In this document: positions 32,494-42,347 of the stretch, piece after piece | How positions within the stretch are numbered: the stretch's first letter is position 1 | How the letters are laid out: every line of letters begins with the position of its first letter | Assembly (NCBI GenBank): GCA_019448385.1 | Contig: JAGTXO010000039.1 | Location: 1 to 64,000, forward strand | Direction of reading: 5' to 3' | Length of the DNA: 64,000 nucleotides | Source of the DNA: Diacronema lutheri | Lineage: Eukaryota > Haptophyta > Pavlovophyceae > Pavlovales > Pavlovaceae | Notes under the pieces: generated by a model | Told to the model about the DNA's origin: nothing | The model's input: only the letters and a program-made list of their open reading frames with translations | Database searches by the model: none | Position numbers and translations under genes: made by a program

Positions 32494-34194
32494 TCACTGC
32501 TGCACCGACTTGAGCGACGCCATAAGCGACGCGAGGTCGAGGCCCGAGTCCTGCACGGTCTCGTCGGCGCTCAGCACCTGCGTGCTCGCCGCCTCGTGCG
32601 CGTATTTAAAGTCGGCGCCCAGCTCGGGGCCGGCGGGCGTGTGCGGCTCCGCTGAGCGCCCGGCGCCACCGGCCTCCTCCCCCTCCTCGACCTCCAGCTC
32701 GATCCCCCATGTGTTGTCCGGGTGGAGGTCGACGGGCGCGCTCGGCTCGGCGGCGGCGGCGGGCGGCGGCGGGAGGCTCGCCAGGTGCTTCTGATAGTCG
32801 GCCTGGCGCTGGCGGCACCAGCGCTGCGAGCACTCGAGATTTGGACGGAGGCACATGCTCGGGAAGTGGTCCTTGAGCGCGATGTACCCGAGGTATTCGG
32901 AGACCCGCCCAAAGTCGAGCAAGTACTTGAGCGCGTTCTGCACGAGCAGCCCGGCGACAATGCCCATCGTCGTGGGCAGCGAGGCGGCGCAGACGCCCTC
33001 GCGCTTGAGCGTGCGCTCGTCGATGCCGGACGCCACGATGAGCGGCGGTGCACACTCGAAGCACGCGAGCTCGCCCGGCTTGAGCAGCTGGATGTGCCCG
33101 GACACCGCGTCCTCGGAGACACCGGACTCGATCCACACCTGCCCGAGCTCGTTGCATGCCTGATTGATGGTCATGCGCGCCTGGAAGTTGTCGACGCAGC
33201 TGAGCACCAGGTCGACCGCGCCGCCCGTCAGGCTGCCCGACGAAAGCCGCCCGACAAAGTGCTCAAAGTTCTCGACGGTCGTAATGTCATAGTTGTACGC
33301 CTCGAAGACCACGTCCGGGTTGATGAAGGCGAGCGAGCGGCGCGCGGCCTCGACCTTTGAGAGGCCGCACTGGTCGGGCGTATAGAAAAGCCGGTTCATG
33401 TTCGCCAGCTCCACCTTGTCGTAGTCGAACATGATGAGCTTGCCCACGCCGCACCGCACGAGCATCTCCGCGGCGACCGAGCCAACACCGCCAACGCCGA
33501 CGACGACGACCGTCTTCTCGCGGATGCGCTCGTAGTTGGCGACGACGCCCATCTTCTTGAGCGCCATCAGTCGCGAGTATGGGTTCGAGTCAACCACCTT
33601 GTCGCTGAGCGTCGCCACCTTCTCGCGCGTCTGCACCTTGTCGCCGCCGCCGCCGCCCACGCCGCCGGCCGCCGCCGCCGCGGCGGCCGCGTCGCCCGCC
33701 GACGCGGCGCCGGCGCTCGCAGCGGCGAGGGCATAGTTAAGTTCGGCCTCCTGCTCTGCCCTGCTCGCCGCGCCACCGCCGCCCGACGGGCGCACGAGCT
33801 CGGCCGGCGAGAACCAGAGGCAGATCTCGCGCTGCGCGGCGGCGGCGCTCGGCGACGCGCTCGCGACGGCCGCGTCCGACGCCGAGAGGCCGGCGGCGCC
33901 GCGGAGCGACGCCGGAGCGGGCTGAGCCGCATCGCCCACCAGCTCTTTCGCCGCGATGACCACGCCCACACCCTCGAAGACGAGCGCGCTCACACGCGCA
34001 CCCGCGAGCCGCGAGACGAGCGATCGGAAGCCACGGTCGGCGACGAGAGGCGAGTAGTGCTGGGCGGCGAGGGCGGCGCTCGCGCGGACGAGCTTGAGGC
34101 CGACGAGCGCGAACCCGAGCTTGCCGAGCCGCGCGATCGCGTCCGCCGCCATCCCATCCTCCGAGAGGAGCACAAGCGTCTGCTCCGTGCTCAT
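32494..34194 (-). CDS. UBA5: UFM1-activating enzyme E1 (UBA5) fused to an N-terminal pseudo-nucleoside-diphosphate-kinase domain
   Basis: Single exon, ATG at 34194, 566 residues; adenylates UFM1 and passes it to the E2 UFC1. UBA5 parts seen: nucleotide loop [13 protein letters not shown] (about 230), [16 protein letters not shown], zinc cysteines CFEC and [12 protein letters not shown], catalytic Cys402 in [12 protein letters not shown], a UFM1/ATG8-binding motif [11 protein letters not shown], and the C-terminal UFC1-binding helix [15 protein letters not shown]. Residues 1-140 align instead with nucleoside diphosphate kinase: [48 protein letters not shown] and [13 protein letters not shown]. 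There the phosphate-binding Lys (usual KPDGV) is Ser and the phosphorylated His (usual NxxHGSD) is absent, so it should not act as a kinase. The two halves share one uninterrupted frame. Both identifications are strong; the reason for the fusion is unknown. Confidence 0.93.
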   Translation of the reverse strand: MSTEQTLVLLSEDGMAADAIARLGKLGFALVGLKLVRASAALAAQHYSPLVADRGFRSLVSRLAGARVSALVFEGVGVVIAAKELVGDAAQPAPASLRGAAGLSASDAAVASASPSAAAAQREICLWFSPAELVRPSGGGGAASRAEQEAELNYALAAASAGAASAGDAAAAAAAAGGVGGGGGDKVQTREKVATLSDKVVDSNPYSRLMALKKMGVVANYERIREKTVVVVGVGGVGSVAAEMLVRCGVGKLIMFDYDKVELANMNRLFYTPDQCGLSKVEAARRSLAFINPDVVFEAYNYDITTVENFEHFVGRLSSGSLTGGAVDLVLSCVDNFQARMTINQACNELGQVWIESGVSEDAVSGHIQLLKPGELACFECAPPLIVASGIDERTLKREGVCAASLPTTMGIVAGLLVQNALKYLLDFGRVSEYLGYIALKDHFPSMCLRPNLECSQRWCRQRQADYQKHLASLPPPPAAAAEPSAPVDLHPDNTWGIELEVEEGEEAGGAGRSAEPHTPAGPELGADFKYAHEAASTQVLSADETVQDSGLDLASLMASLKSVQQ

Positions 34195-34481
34195 GATGCC
34201 CACGTGTGTGGGCGGGACCGGATGCGCCCAGATTTAATTGCGGTGAGCTCAGGAGGAGTCTGCGCGGGTCGAGGCGTCGAGCACGGAGCCCCTCAGCGAA
34301 GCCGGCCGCTCGTCGAGCACTGCGTATCGCCTCTGGTCGTGTCCGTCCTGAGAAGCTAGCGCACCGCGGCGGCTCGGCACAGCGGGTCTGGGCGTGACAA
34401 GCGCGCAGCCGCCACTGCGCCGGGAAGGGGGCGAGGCCGGCGAGCCGACTGCTCGATTTTCAATCATTTTGGCCGACCGGG
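34195..34481. promoter_or_regulatory. Divergent promoter region between UBA5 and the glycosyltransferase
   Basis: 287 bases between two start codons. It includes 'agatttaatt' near 34230 and 'attttcaatcatttt' near 34456-34470, AT-rich patches unusual in this DNA. No defined element recognised. Confidence 0.4.
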
Positions 34482-37449
34482 ATGGCTATCCCGTTCATAC
34501 GCGAGGCGTGCGTGGTGGTCGTGTGCCTCCTTGCGGCGGGCCTCGTGGGCGTGCGGCTCGGGCTGCGGGCTGAGAGGCTCTCACACGAGGAAGCGCGCGA
34601 CGCTCAGCGCGCGCGCGTCTTCGCCGATGTGTTCCTCCTCCCCATCCTCGTCTCTGAGCAGCACGCAGTGCGCGCGCGCGCCCGGCGAGCGCCGTTGCCC
34701 GCCAAGCGCGCTCTCTTCCTGGCCTTTGGCCGTTCATTTGGGACTCTGCTTCGCCCACGGCCTCGTTTGCGCAGGCGCGCGCGCGAGCGCACGACGGCAC
34801 CGCGCCGAGCTCTGGCGACGCCTGGGCCGACGGCGCGCACGATCGGCGCGCGTCGGGCGCACCTGATCCGACGCCCGCATTCCTGCGGATCCATGACCGC
34901 ACGAGCGGTGCGATCGCGTGGCTTGCGTCGCGCCACTCTTTCTGCTTTGCGCGCGATGGCGAGCCTTTCCGCGCGGTGAGATGCGCGCCGCGGCCCGCTA
35001 TGCGCGCTCGCCGCGATGCACGGCGCGCCCCCTGAACTGGGACGCGCGCCCCGCCCCACTGCAGGTGGTGGACGGCCCAGGCGTCGGCGCCAATGTGGAC
35101 GCCGGCGCGCTGCCGCGCGAGATCGCTGACCACTCGCCCCTCATCCGCTGCGTGCGCACGATGGGCGCGAGCTCCAGCCGCGCGCCGCGCGTGGCCCTCT
35201 CGTTCGAGCGCGGCGGCACGCCGTGGACGGTGCGTGCGCCGGTAGCGCGCGTGCGGTGCGCGGAGAACGCCACCGCGCCGCTCCCCTCGTGGATCGCCCA
35301 TTCCGATCCGTCATCACGGCCAGACGCTGGCGCCGCCGTCGGCTCGCTCGCCGCGCTGCACATTCCTGGGCTGGTGCATGCACTCGGTCAAACTGTAAAT
35401 ATCTACCACGAGTACGACCAAGGTCCGCATTCGTCGGCGCACGCGCGCGCGCACGCTATGCGCGTGCCGGGCGCTGAGTGGCCATTGCCACTTGCCGGAC
35501 GCGCCGCCGCCGCGCGCGGCGTGCGCGCGCAGTCTTCGACTATGTGGCGGCCGAGTCGGCTCTGGCGACACGGCGTCCGGACCTGCGCCCGGACACGCAC
35601 CAGACCGACGCGCTCATCGTCTCCTCCAACCCGCGCTGGGTGATGGCGAAGAGCGGGCGGAGCGAGGCGCGCGCGCGCGAGAATCGCGCGCCCTGTCCGG
35701 CTGCCCTGTCCGGCTGCGTGCCATGCCGTGCCGCGCTGCCAACCGCGCGCCTCACCGGGCGGCGCGCTTGCGCCCCGCGTCCGTCTCGCGCGCTGGCCCT
35801 GCGTGCGCCGCTACCCACCACCGCACAGCCCACAATTGAGGGCGGGCCCGCCGCGCGCGTCTGCACCGGTTCGCAATCAACGTGCTTGAAGGCGCTGCTC
35901 GCGGAGCAGCGGCGGCAGCCCGTGCTGAGTGCCGACGCGCTCTTCCTCGCGTTCGACCGCGCGGCCGCGGCCGCCGCGGCCACGGACGCGCCCACCACGG
36001 ACGCGCCCACCGCGGACGCGCGGCACGTAGACTTGATCTGCCCGGAGCACACGCTCTTCTGGCGCGTCGTCGCCGCGAAGCGCTCGCCGCCGACGAGCGC
36101 GCTCGTGCGCGCCGCCCTCGGCTCCGCCGTGCTCGGGCGCGCGTGGCGCGGCGCGAGCAACGCAACGGGCGGCGCGGGCGGGCGACAGATTCGTCCGCCG
36201 CCATCGTCGCAGCTCGACGTGGTGCAGTTGGCGCGGCCGCCAACGGATGGCGGGTACGGTAACGTTGACGCGGTCGCCGCGCTGATCGCGCAGGCCGCCG
36301 CGGGCGCACGCGTCCGCTTCCGGCGCGTGCGCTCGCTCGCGTTCAGCGCGGATGGGTGGCCAATGGTGCGGCAGGCGGAAGCACTTTCGACGGCCGCGGT
36401 GTTTGTTGCGCCGCACGGTGCCGGGCTCACACACCTCAACTGGATGCCGCCCGGCGGCTGCGTCGTCGAGGTCTTCCCCGAGTGCGTCTATGATCCGAGC
36501 TACACGCACTGGGCGGCCGGTGCGCGACGTCGACTCGCGCAATGCGCGGCACGGCGTGGCGGCGCCACCGCGCGCGAGCACGCGCGCTGCACGCCACGCT
36601 GCTCGTCTGCGCGCTGGCCCGCTCACGGGCGCTGCGCGCGCGCGCGCGACCCATTCGGCGCCCCTTCCATCGCGTCCACACACCGCGGCACGCCCGCCGC
36701 CAACGCCGCAGCGAGGGGCGACGTCCATTACTTTGGCATCCTCAACGGCACGCAGGCGACGCGGCCCATGGCCCGGTGGAAGCATGCCTTCCACAAGTTC
36801 CGCGCAAGCCCGCTCTGCTCCGGTGCTCGCGCGCGCGAACACACGAGACCCAGCGCGCACGTGCGCTCCGCGCATGGCGCCAACGATGCCGTGCCCTGCG
36901 CAGAGCCTCACGAACGACCCGCGCCGCACGCGCGCTCGCTCCGCCACCCTCCCACCGCCCGTCCATCGCCGCCGCTGCGTGCCCGCAGCGCCGTCGCGCG
37001 ACACGCGCGAAGTGCGCAAACGGTTTGGCGAGTGCAGGCAGCACAACCTGCTCACGTGCTGGCCCGCCTTCCGCACGGCGCGGCAGGACGCGCACCTGCC
37101 CGCGCTGCGCGAGGCTCTCGAGCGCTGCTTCGAGCGGCGCGCGCGCGACGAGGCGAGCGGACATGCCACTGGCAGCGAGCGCTTATTGCTCGCCACCCTG
37201 CCGCCAGGGCAGGCGCAGCCGCAAAACGTCACGCTACCGTCGAGGGCGAAGGCGCCGGTGCCGCGGCCGGTCGGCTCAAAGCTCAAAGCCAAGCCGTGGG
37301 AGCGCGACGCGCAGCGACGACCACTTGTAGCCTCGCGCGCGCCAAGCGGGCGACCAACGCACAGCGCTGAAGTGGGCGGGATCGCGGCTGCGGCGGACGG
37401 TGCGGCGGAGAGGCGAGGAGAGGAGCCGAAGCGCCAGCGTTTAAGGTAG
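34482..37449 (+). CDS. Glycosyltransferase family 61 (DUF563)-like, type II membrane protein
   Basis: Likely Golgi/ER glycosyltransferase. ATG 34482; residues 9-27 (ACVVVVCLLAAGLVGVRLG) form a signal anchor. Supported exons: 34482-34667, 34775-34975, 35065-35422 and from 35533; introns 34668-34774 and 34976-35064 are phase 0 and 35423-35532 is phase 1. Later exons cover about 35900-36520, 36715-36825 and from about 37010 to TAG at 37447-37449; their borders are less sure. The GT61 signature VAPHGAGLTHLNWMPPGG followed by VVEVFP lies near 36408-36470. Before it come IVSSNPRW and GYGNVDAVAALIAQ, the usual approach to this motif. Family members transfer xylose, arabinose or GlcNAc; the donor sugar cannot be told here. 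The C-terminal tail after about 37200 is basic and low complexity. A 15-base repeat (cggacgcgcccacca) lies near 35978-36022. Confidence 0.75.
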
Positions 37450-37505
37450 CGCGCGCTGTGGGTGGCGTGCCCCAAGCGGTTCCCTTCCCCTCGGCTAAGT
37501 AAAGG

Positions 37506-40346
37506 CTATGCGAGCGTCCCGAGCTGCACTTGAAGGTCAAGCAGCATGCGCAGCTTCTGCTTCTCGAAGCGCGTCTGCTCCTCGAGGCGGCGTATGCTGT
37601 CGAGCTGCATCTCAATCACCGACTGCAGGCCCGCCGCGCCAAGGCTGGCGATTCGCGCTTGCGTGCGGCGCGCGACCGGCGGCGCGTGCACGAGCCTGTG
37701 CGCGCGCTCGGCGCCGTCCGCGCCCGAGCTCGACTCGGCGAGCGCCTGCTCGGTGAGCGCAGCAGTTTGCGCCGAGAGCGCCTCAAGCGAGAGCGCCTCC
37801 TCGGGCATGCCGGCCGTTCGGCGCCACGCTGGCGTTGTGGGCTGCAACTGCGAGCGCGCGCCGCCCGAGCGCCAGCTGAGCGGCTCGGAGCGCCCGAGGC
37901 CGGGTGGCAGTCCCGCGGCGGGGTCGGCAAGCGGGTGGCACCGGTGGCCGGCGAAAGCGAGCACGCCGCACGCGCGGCAATAGCGCGTGCTGCATGCAGC
38001 CTCGGCCGCGCCCGGCGCGCCGCCGTGCAGCGGCGCCGATGCAGCGACTGGGGCCGCGCTGCCCCAGTCGGACTCGGCAGCCGCAGGCGCGCGCGCGCCC
38101 CCGCCCGGACTCGGCAGGCGCGTGCCGCAGTCCGGCGGTGCGAGGCGCCACAGCGCGCCATCGGCAGGCGGGGGCGCGAGCACCGGCTGCAGCACGGCGG
38201 TCGCGGCCGCGACGGCGGCCGGCTGCGCGCTCAACGCCCCGCCCGGCGCGGCACGCGCTGACGGCGGCTCGGCCACGACTAAGCCGAGCGCGGCCGCGTC
38301 CCAGGCCGGCGTGCCTCGCGCCAAAGCGTCGATGGGCACGCGTTTCAAAGCCGTCAGCGCATCGACCTCGGCGGGCGTGGCACTCGCCGGCGTGCCCGGC
38401 GACCGCAGCGCGTGTGCCGCGCGGCCGACGTCGTTGCCCGCGCCGGCCGCCGCATGCTCGTCCGTACGATCGGCGCCGTCCGCGTCGTCGTCTCCCGGCT
38501 CGCGCGGCGGCGAGCGCGGCGAGGCGATGTGTGAGACCTCCTCGAGCGCGCCGCGCGCCTTGGCGTTGGCGCGCTCCTTGCCGCGCCGCTTCTCGCGCCG
38601 CGCGCTCGCCTCCTCCTTGGCGGAGAGCAGCTCGCGCTCGAGCGCGCGCCGCTGCCGCTCGGCGACGATCTGTGCCTTCACCTGCGGCTCGTGCGCGAGC
38701 TCGAGCAAATCGGGCGCGCGCTCGCCCGCGCCGCGCCATTCAACGTTTGCGCCGTGCCGCAGCAGCTCGGCGACGACGTCCGCGCGCCCGTTGCGCGCCG
38801 CGAGAGAGAGCGGCGTGTTGGCGCCCGGCCCGCCCGGCGCATTCACGGGCGCGCTCGCCTTGATGAGCGCACGGACGGTGTCGACGTGACCGTTGCCGCT
38901 TGCAAGCATAAGCGGCGACAGGCCGGATGCGTCCTGCTTGAAGACGGACGCGCCCGCGTTGACGAGCACGCTCACCGCCGAGCGCTGGCCGTGCGCGGCG
39001 GCGGTGAGGAGCGCCGAGCCGAGCACGTCGACGTCGATCATCCCACCGCCCGCCTTGACGAGCGCGAGGAGCACGTCCATCTGCGCGCTCGCGGCCGTGC
39101 GCATGAGCAGCTCGCCCGCGTGCGACGTACCCGCCTTGATCAACAGCTCGATCAGCTCGCGGTGCCCGTGCCGCGCGGCGAGGACGAGCGCGCTCACGCC
39201 GGCGGCCGTGACGTGGTCCGCGTGCGCGCCGTGCTCGAGCAGCAGCGCGGCGATGCGCACGTCGCCCGCCTTGGCGTTCAGTACGAGCGCCGTCTGCCCG
39301 GCCGCGTCCGCCGCGTCCGCGCGCGCGCCCGCCGCGAGCAGCGCGCCGACGAGCGGCGCGTGCCCGTTCTTAGCGGACAGCATCAGCGCGCTCACGCCGC
39401 TCGCGTCCGCGCCGTTCGCGTCCGCGCGCGCGGCGAGCAGGAGCGACGCGACGGCAGCGTGGCCCGACTGCGCGGCGGCCATCAGCGGCGTGCGCCGCGA
39501 CATCGTCCCCGCCTGGTTCACGTCCGCGCGCGCGCCGAGCAGCTGCGAGACGATCTGCGCGTGCCCCTTGCCCGACGCGATCGCGAGCGCGCACCATCCC
39601 TGCGCGTCCGTCGCGTCGACGCGCGCGCCGCGCGCGAGCAGCGCCTCGATGACGGCGGGGTGCGCGTTCTCCGCCGCGACCATCAGCGGCGTGCCCACGC
39701 CGTCCGCGCACGCCTCGAGCGCACGCGCGCTCGCCGCCTCGAGCAGCGCGCGCGCGATCGGCTCGTCGCCGAGCTGCGCCGCCCAATGGAGCGCGCACCA
39801 GCCGCGCGCGTCCGCAGCCTCGACGAGCGACGCGGCGGACGGCACGGCGAGGAGCACGCCGAGCACGTCGGCACGGCCGTGCTGCACAGCCACCATCAGC
39901 GCCGTCGCGCCGTGCCCTGGCACGACCGCGTCCGCCGGCGCACCGGCGCCGAGCGCGAGCGACGCGAGGTGCGCGCTACCCGCCTTGGCCGCGAGGTGCA
40001 GCACGCTCCAGCCGGATGCGTCGCTCTCGCGCAGCGCGGCGGCGCGCTGCTCGGCGCCAAGCGCGCCGAGCAGCCGATCGATGATTGCGGCGCTCCCCAC
40101 CTCCGCCGCCGCGACAAATAGCGCCGCGCCCGCGCTCAGGCCCGCCACGCGCACCACCGCGTCGACGCTCGCGCCGCCGTCGAGCAGCGCGTCGACAACG
40201 TCCGCGTGGCCGTTCGCGACGGCCAGCTTCAACGGCGAGTTGCCGCGCGCGTCCACCGCGTTCGCGTCCACGCCTTGCGCGAGCAGCGCGCGCACGCGCT
40301 CGACGTTCCCCTTGGTCGACGACGCGCGCAGCTGCTGCGCTGACAT
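37506..40346 (-). CDS. Ankyrin-repeat protein with C-terminal coiled coil
   Basis: Single exon, 946 residues. I chose ATG 40346 (MSAQQLRASSTKGN) because the frame upstream has only non-ATG starts in the short gap to the divergent gene. Residues about 1-520 hold some fifteen ankyrin repeats with the usual TPLMxAAxxGHxxVVxxLLxxGA pattern, a protein-binding scaffold. Residues about 545-600 form a charged helix (RQRRALERELLSAKEEASARR). A Pro/Ala-rich linker follows. Around residue 820 is a small cysteine/histidine cluster CRACGVLAFAGHRCHP that could bind zinc. The C-terminus (EMQLDSIRRLEEQTRFEKQK...) is a short coiled coil, perhaps for dimerisation. No membrane segment or enzyme domain. Partner unknown. 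Confidence 0.88.
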   Translation of the reverse strand: MSAQQLRASSTKGNVERVRALLAQGVDANAVDARGNSPLKLAVANGHADVVDALLDGGASVDAVVRVAGLSAGAALFVAAAEVGSAAIIDRLLGALGAEQRAAALRESDASGWSVLHLAAKAGSAHLASLALGAGAPADAVVPGHGATALMVAVQHGRADVLGVLLAVPSAASLVEAADARGWCALHWAAQLGDEPIARALLEAASARALEACADGVGTPLMVAAENAHPAVIEALLARGARVDATDAQGWCALAIASGKGHAQIVSQLLGARADVNQAGTMSRRTPLMAAAQSGHAAVASLLLAARADANGADASGVSALMLSAKNGHAPLVGALLAAGARADAADAAGQTALVLNAKAGDVRIAALLLEHGAHADHVTAAGVSALVLAARHGHRELIELLIKAGTSHAGELLMRTAASAQMDVLLALVKAGGGMIDVDVLGSALLTAAAHGQRSAVSVLVNAGASVFKQDASGLSPLMLASGNGHVDTVRALIKASAPVNAPGGPGANTPLSLAARNGRADVVAELLRHGANVEWRGAGERAPDLLELAHEPQVKAQIVAERQRRALERELLSAKEEASARREKRRGKERANAKARGALEEVSHIASPRSPPREPGDDDADGADRTDEHAAAGAGNDVGRAAHALRSPGTPASATPAEVDALTALKRVPIDALARGTPAWDAAALGLVVAEPPSARAAPGGALSAQPAAVAAATAVLQPVLAPPPADGALWRLAPPDCGTRLPSPGGGARAPAAAESDWGSAAPVAASAPLHGGAPGAAEAACSTRYCRACGVLAFAGHRCHPLADPAAGLPPGLGRSEPLSWRSGGARSQLQPTTPAWRRTAGMPEEALSLEALSAQTAALTEQALAESSSGADGAERAHRLVHAPPVARRTQARIASLGAAGLQSVIEMQLDSIRRLEEQTRFEKQKLRMLLDLQVQLGTLA

Positions 40347-40437
40347 CGCGCCGCCAAGCCGGCCCTCGCCCCTCAACCGCCAACTGCCCGACTGCGGACC
40401 CCGAGGAGGAGAGGCGCAGGAGGGCGGGGGCACGGCG
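40347..40437. promoter_or_regulatory. Compact divergent promoter region
   Basis: Only 91 bases separate the start codons of the ankyrin gene and the RING gene, so both must share promoter DNA. No element recognised. Confidence 0.45.
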
Positions 40438-41553
40438 ATGGAGGCCGATTACCCGTCGCACGACCTGGTGACCGGCAGGCGGGAGAGGCCTACGGGCGGA
40501 CGGCGCGCCTTCTTTTGCGCGGCTTGCGCGTTCACCACGAACCACACGCTCGACGACGGGAGCTGCCCGGCTTGCGGCGGCGTGCTTCGCGTGGCCGTAT
40601 CGCCCGATGAGTTTCGGGCGCGAGCTGCCCCGGAGGACGAGCACGGCCAGCTCGACGCGCCAGACGTCGAGGGCCAACCCGAAGCGCAAGCGCTCGCCAC
40701 GCTGCTCGAGCTCCTCTCGCGCACCTTCGGCACGATCTCGGGCGCCGGCGGCGAGTTCTTACCCGCGACGGGCGGCGCTCCGCAGCGCGTGATCGATGCG
40801 CTGCCGCGCGTGAAGCTCTCACCCTTCGTGGAGCTGCGTGCCTACATCGTGCGCGAGCAGGACGATCCCACCGCCGCCGTGGCGCGCCTCGTCGAGGCGC
40901 GCGCGCAGCCGGCGCTCGTGCTGCACGCGACGAACAGCAGCTTCGGCCCGGCCGTCGGCTTCTTGCCGCACGGCCTCGCGGCGCTCGTCGCAGTCGCCAC
41001 GCCGCTCGATGGCGCAGGCGTCACGAACGGCGAGCAGCTCGCCGGCCGCATCGCGCTCATGGAGCGTGGCGGTGTCTCGTTTGCCACAAAGGTGCTCGGC
41101 GCGCAGCGCGCGCGTGCGGCGGGCGTGATCGTCGTGCAGCGCGGCGGCGTGTGGCCGTTCACGATGGGCGACTCGATGGGCGAGGCGAACGGCGCCGAGA
41201 TCTGCAGCTTCATGGTCGACGCCCAGGCTGGAGCCGGCCTGCTCGAGCTCATCTCGCGCGCGCGCGCCAGCAGCGAGCACGTGCTTGTGCACGCGACCGC
41301 GCGGCATGCGGCGGCCAGTTGCGCGATTTGCCTCGAGCTCTTCCAGGTGGACACCGATGCGGCGCAGCTGCCGTGCGCGCACTGCTTCCACGTGGCGTGC
41401 GTTGAGAAGTGGCTTGCGAAGAGCAGCGTGTGCCCTAGCTGCCGCGGGCCCGTTGCGACGCCGGGCGGCGCGGACGCGGCGGACGGCGACTCGCGCGGCG
41501 CGGCGTCGGGGGAAGAGGTGGACGGCCTGCCTGCGGCGTCAATGTTCAGCTGA
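40438..41553 (+). CDS. RING-H2 E3 ubiquitin ligase with N-terminal zinc ribbon and PA domain
   Basis: Single exon, 371 residues. Residues 27-46 form a zinc ribbon (C27, C30, C43, C46: FFCAACAFTT...GSCPACGG) like the N-terminal finger of RNF115/RNF126. Residues about 150-285 look like a PA (protease-associated) domain: RAYIVREQDDP, AGRIALMERGGVSFATKVLGAQRARAAGVIVV and NGAEICSFMVDAQAG. Residues 295-337 are a RING-H2: CAICLELF, LPCAHCFHVACVEKWL, CPSC. It should hand ubiquitin from an E2 to a substrate. PA-RING proteins are normally endosomal membrane proteins, but here I see neither signal peptide nor membrane helix, so it is probably cytosolic. The zinc-ribbon plus RING order is that of RNF126; the PA domain between them is the odd part. 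Confidence 0.9.
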   Translation: MEADYPSHDLVTGRRERPTGGRRAFFCAACAFTTNHTLDDGSCPACGGVLRVAVSPDEFRARAAPEDEHGQLDAPDVEGQPEAQALATLLELLSRTFGTISGAGGEFLPATGGAPQRVIDALPRVKLSPFVELRAYIVREQDDPTAAVARLVEARAQPALVLHATNSSFGPAVGFLPHGLAALVAVATPLDGAGVTNGEQLAGRIALMERGGVSFATKVLGAQRARAAGVIVVQRGGVWPFTMGDSMGEANGAEICSFMVDAQAGAGLLELISRARASSEHVLVHATARHAAASCAICLELFQVDTDAAQLPCAHCFHVACVEKWLAKSSVCPSCRGPVATPGGADAADGDSRGAASGEEVDGLPAASMFS

Positions 41554-41690
41554 CGCACCAGGCGTTCGCGAGTCGCGCCGAGACCCTGACCAGACATCGA
41601 CATGATTCTGGCTTCAGGACTGAATGAAAACCCGACTGATGTTGCAAGGGCTGCGCGTCCACCTCCGCCTCGGCCAGGGAGCGCGCCAGC

Positions 41691-42171
41691 TCACTTTCCA
41701 GCCTGCCGGGCGAGCTGCGCGAGGTGGTAATTGGTGGTCGCCTTGTGTGTTCGCGGAAGTGCCGCCTGTGCGCGCAGGCGTCCGAGGTGTTGGGGGGGGC
41801 ATGAGGCGTCCGCACGCCACGGGGGGCCGCGCGCGCGGAAAGCGTGCACACGAGCACGGCCGTGCGGCGCCTGCATACCGCGGTTCGCGAGCAGCTCTGC
41901 AGCGCGAGGTACGCGGCGCGGCAAGCGCTCTCGTCATAATTGTGCAAGCTCCAGCAGGTGAAAAGCGCCATCATCTCCCCTTGGCACGGCGCGAGCACGC
42001 GCTGCTTCCTGAACTGCGACTTTGAGTTGAACTGCCCGGCGGCGAGGGCCGCAGGGACGGCGACGGGCCGCGCGCCGCGCGCGAGTGAGTGCGAGCGCGA
42101 GGGCCGGCCAGCGGCGAACTATGGCGGCATACCTTGAGGTTGAGAGCAAAGTCCTTGTGGATGCGCCCCAT
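41691..42171 (-). CDS. CHCHD1: Mitochondrial small-subunit ribosomal protein mS37 (Mrp10/CHCHD1), 88 residues
   Basis: Three exons, all phase 0: 42171-42133, 42031-41879 and 41765-41691, ending in TGA. Both donors read GTATGC. The protein has a twin CX9C motif (C29/C39 and C50/C60: CQGEMMALFTC and CRAAYLALQSC), the import signal of proteins oxidised by Mia40 in the mitochondrial intermembrane space. The C-terminal THKATTNYHLAQL matches the conserved NYHL ending of Mrp10/mS37, and the basic N-terminus fits rRNA binding. Length is right for the family. The exons are short enough that the gene is easy to miss. Its second intron has a G8 run on + (41792-41799), a C run on the coding strand. Confidence 0.88.
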
Positions 42172-42347
42172 CGCACCGCGCCGAGCCGCGGCAGCCGAGT
42201 CTTCGTGCTCCTCGCGTTGACGCGCGACGGGACGACGGTGCGCAACGCCGTGTACCGCGTCCGATGTGCAGTATCGGACGCCCTCCTTGTTCCGGCTACC
42301 GGATCCGATATGAATAGTATGGGTACTTTTCTCGGGGTTGTTACACA
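42172..42347. promoter_or_regulatory. Divergent promoter region between mS37 and an ankyrin gene
   Basis: 176 bases between start codons, with an AT-richer patch 'atgaatagtatgggtacttttc' region near 42310-42331. No defined element recognised. Confidence 0.4.

Noticed and set aside
34194-34203. An upstream GTG start for UBA5
   Set aside because: Eukaryotic nuclear genes normally start at ATG, and ATG 34194 begins exactly at the NDK-like domain.
38893-40437. N-terminal extension of the RING gene in the same open frame
   Set aside because: The frame is open upstream only as a shadow of the - strand ankyrin gene; ATG 40438 sits right before the zinc ribbon.
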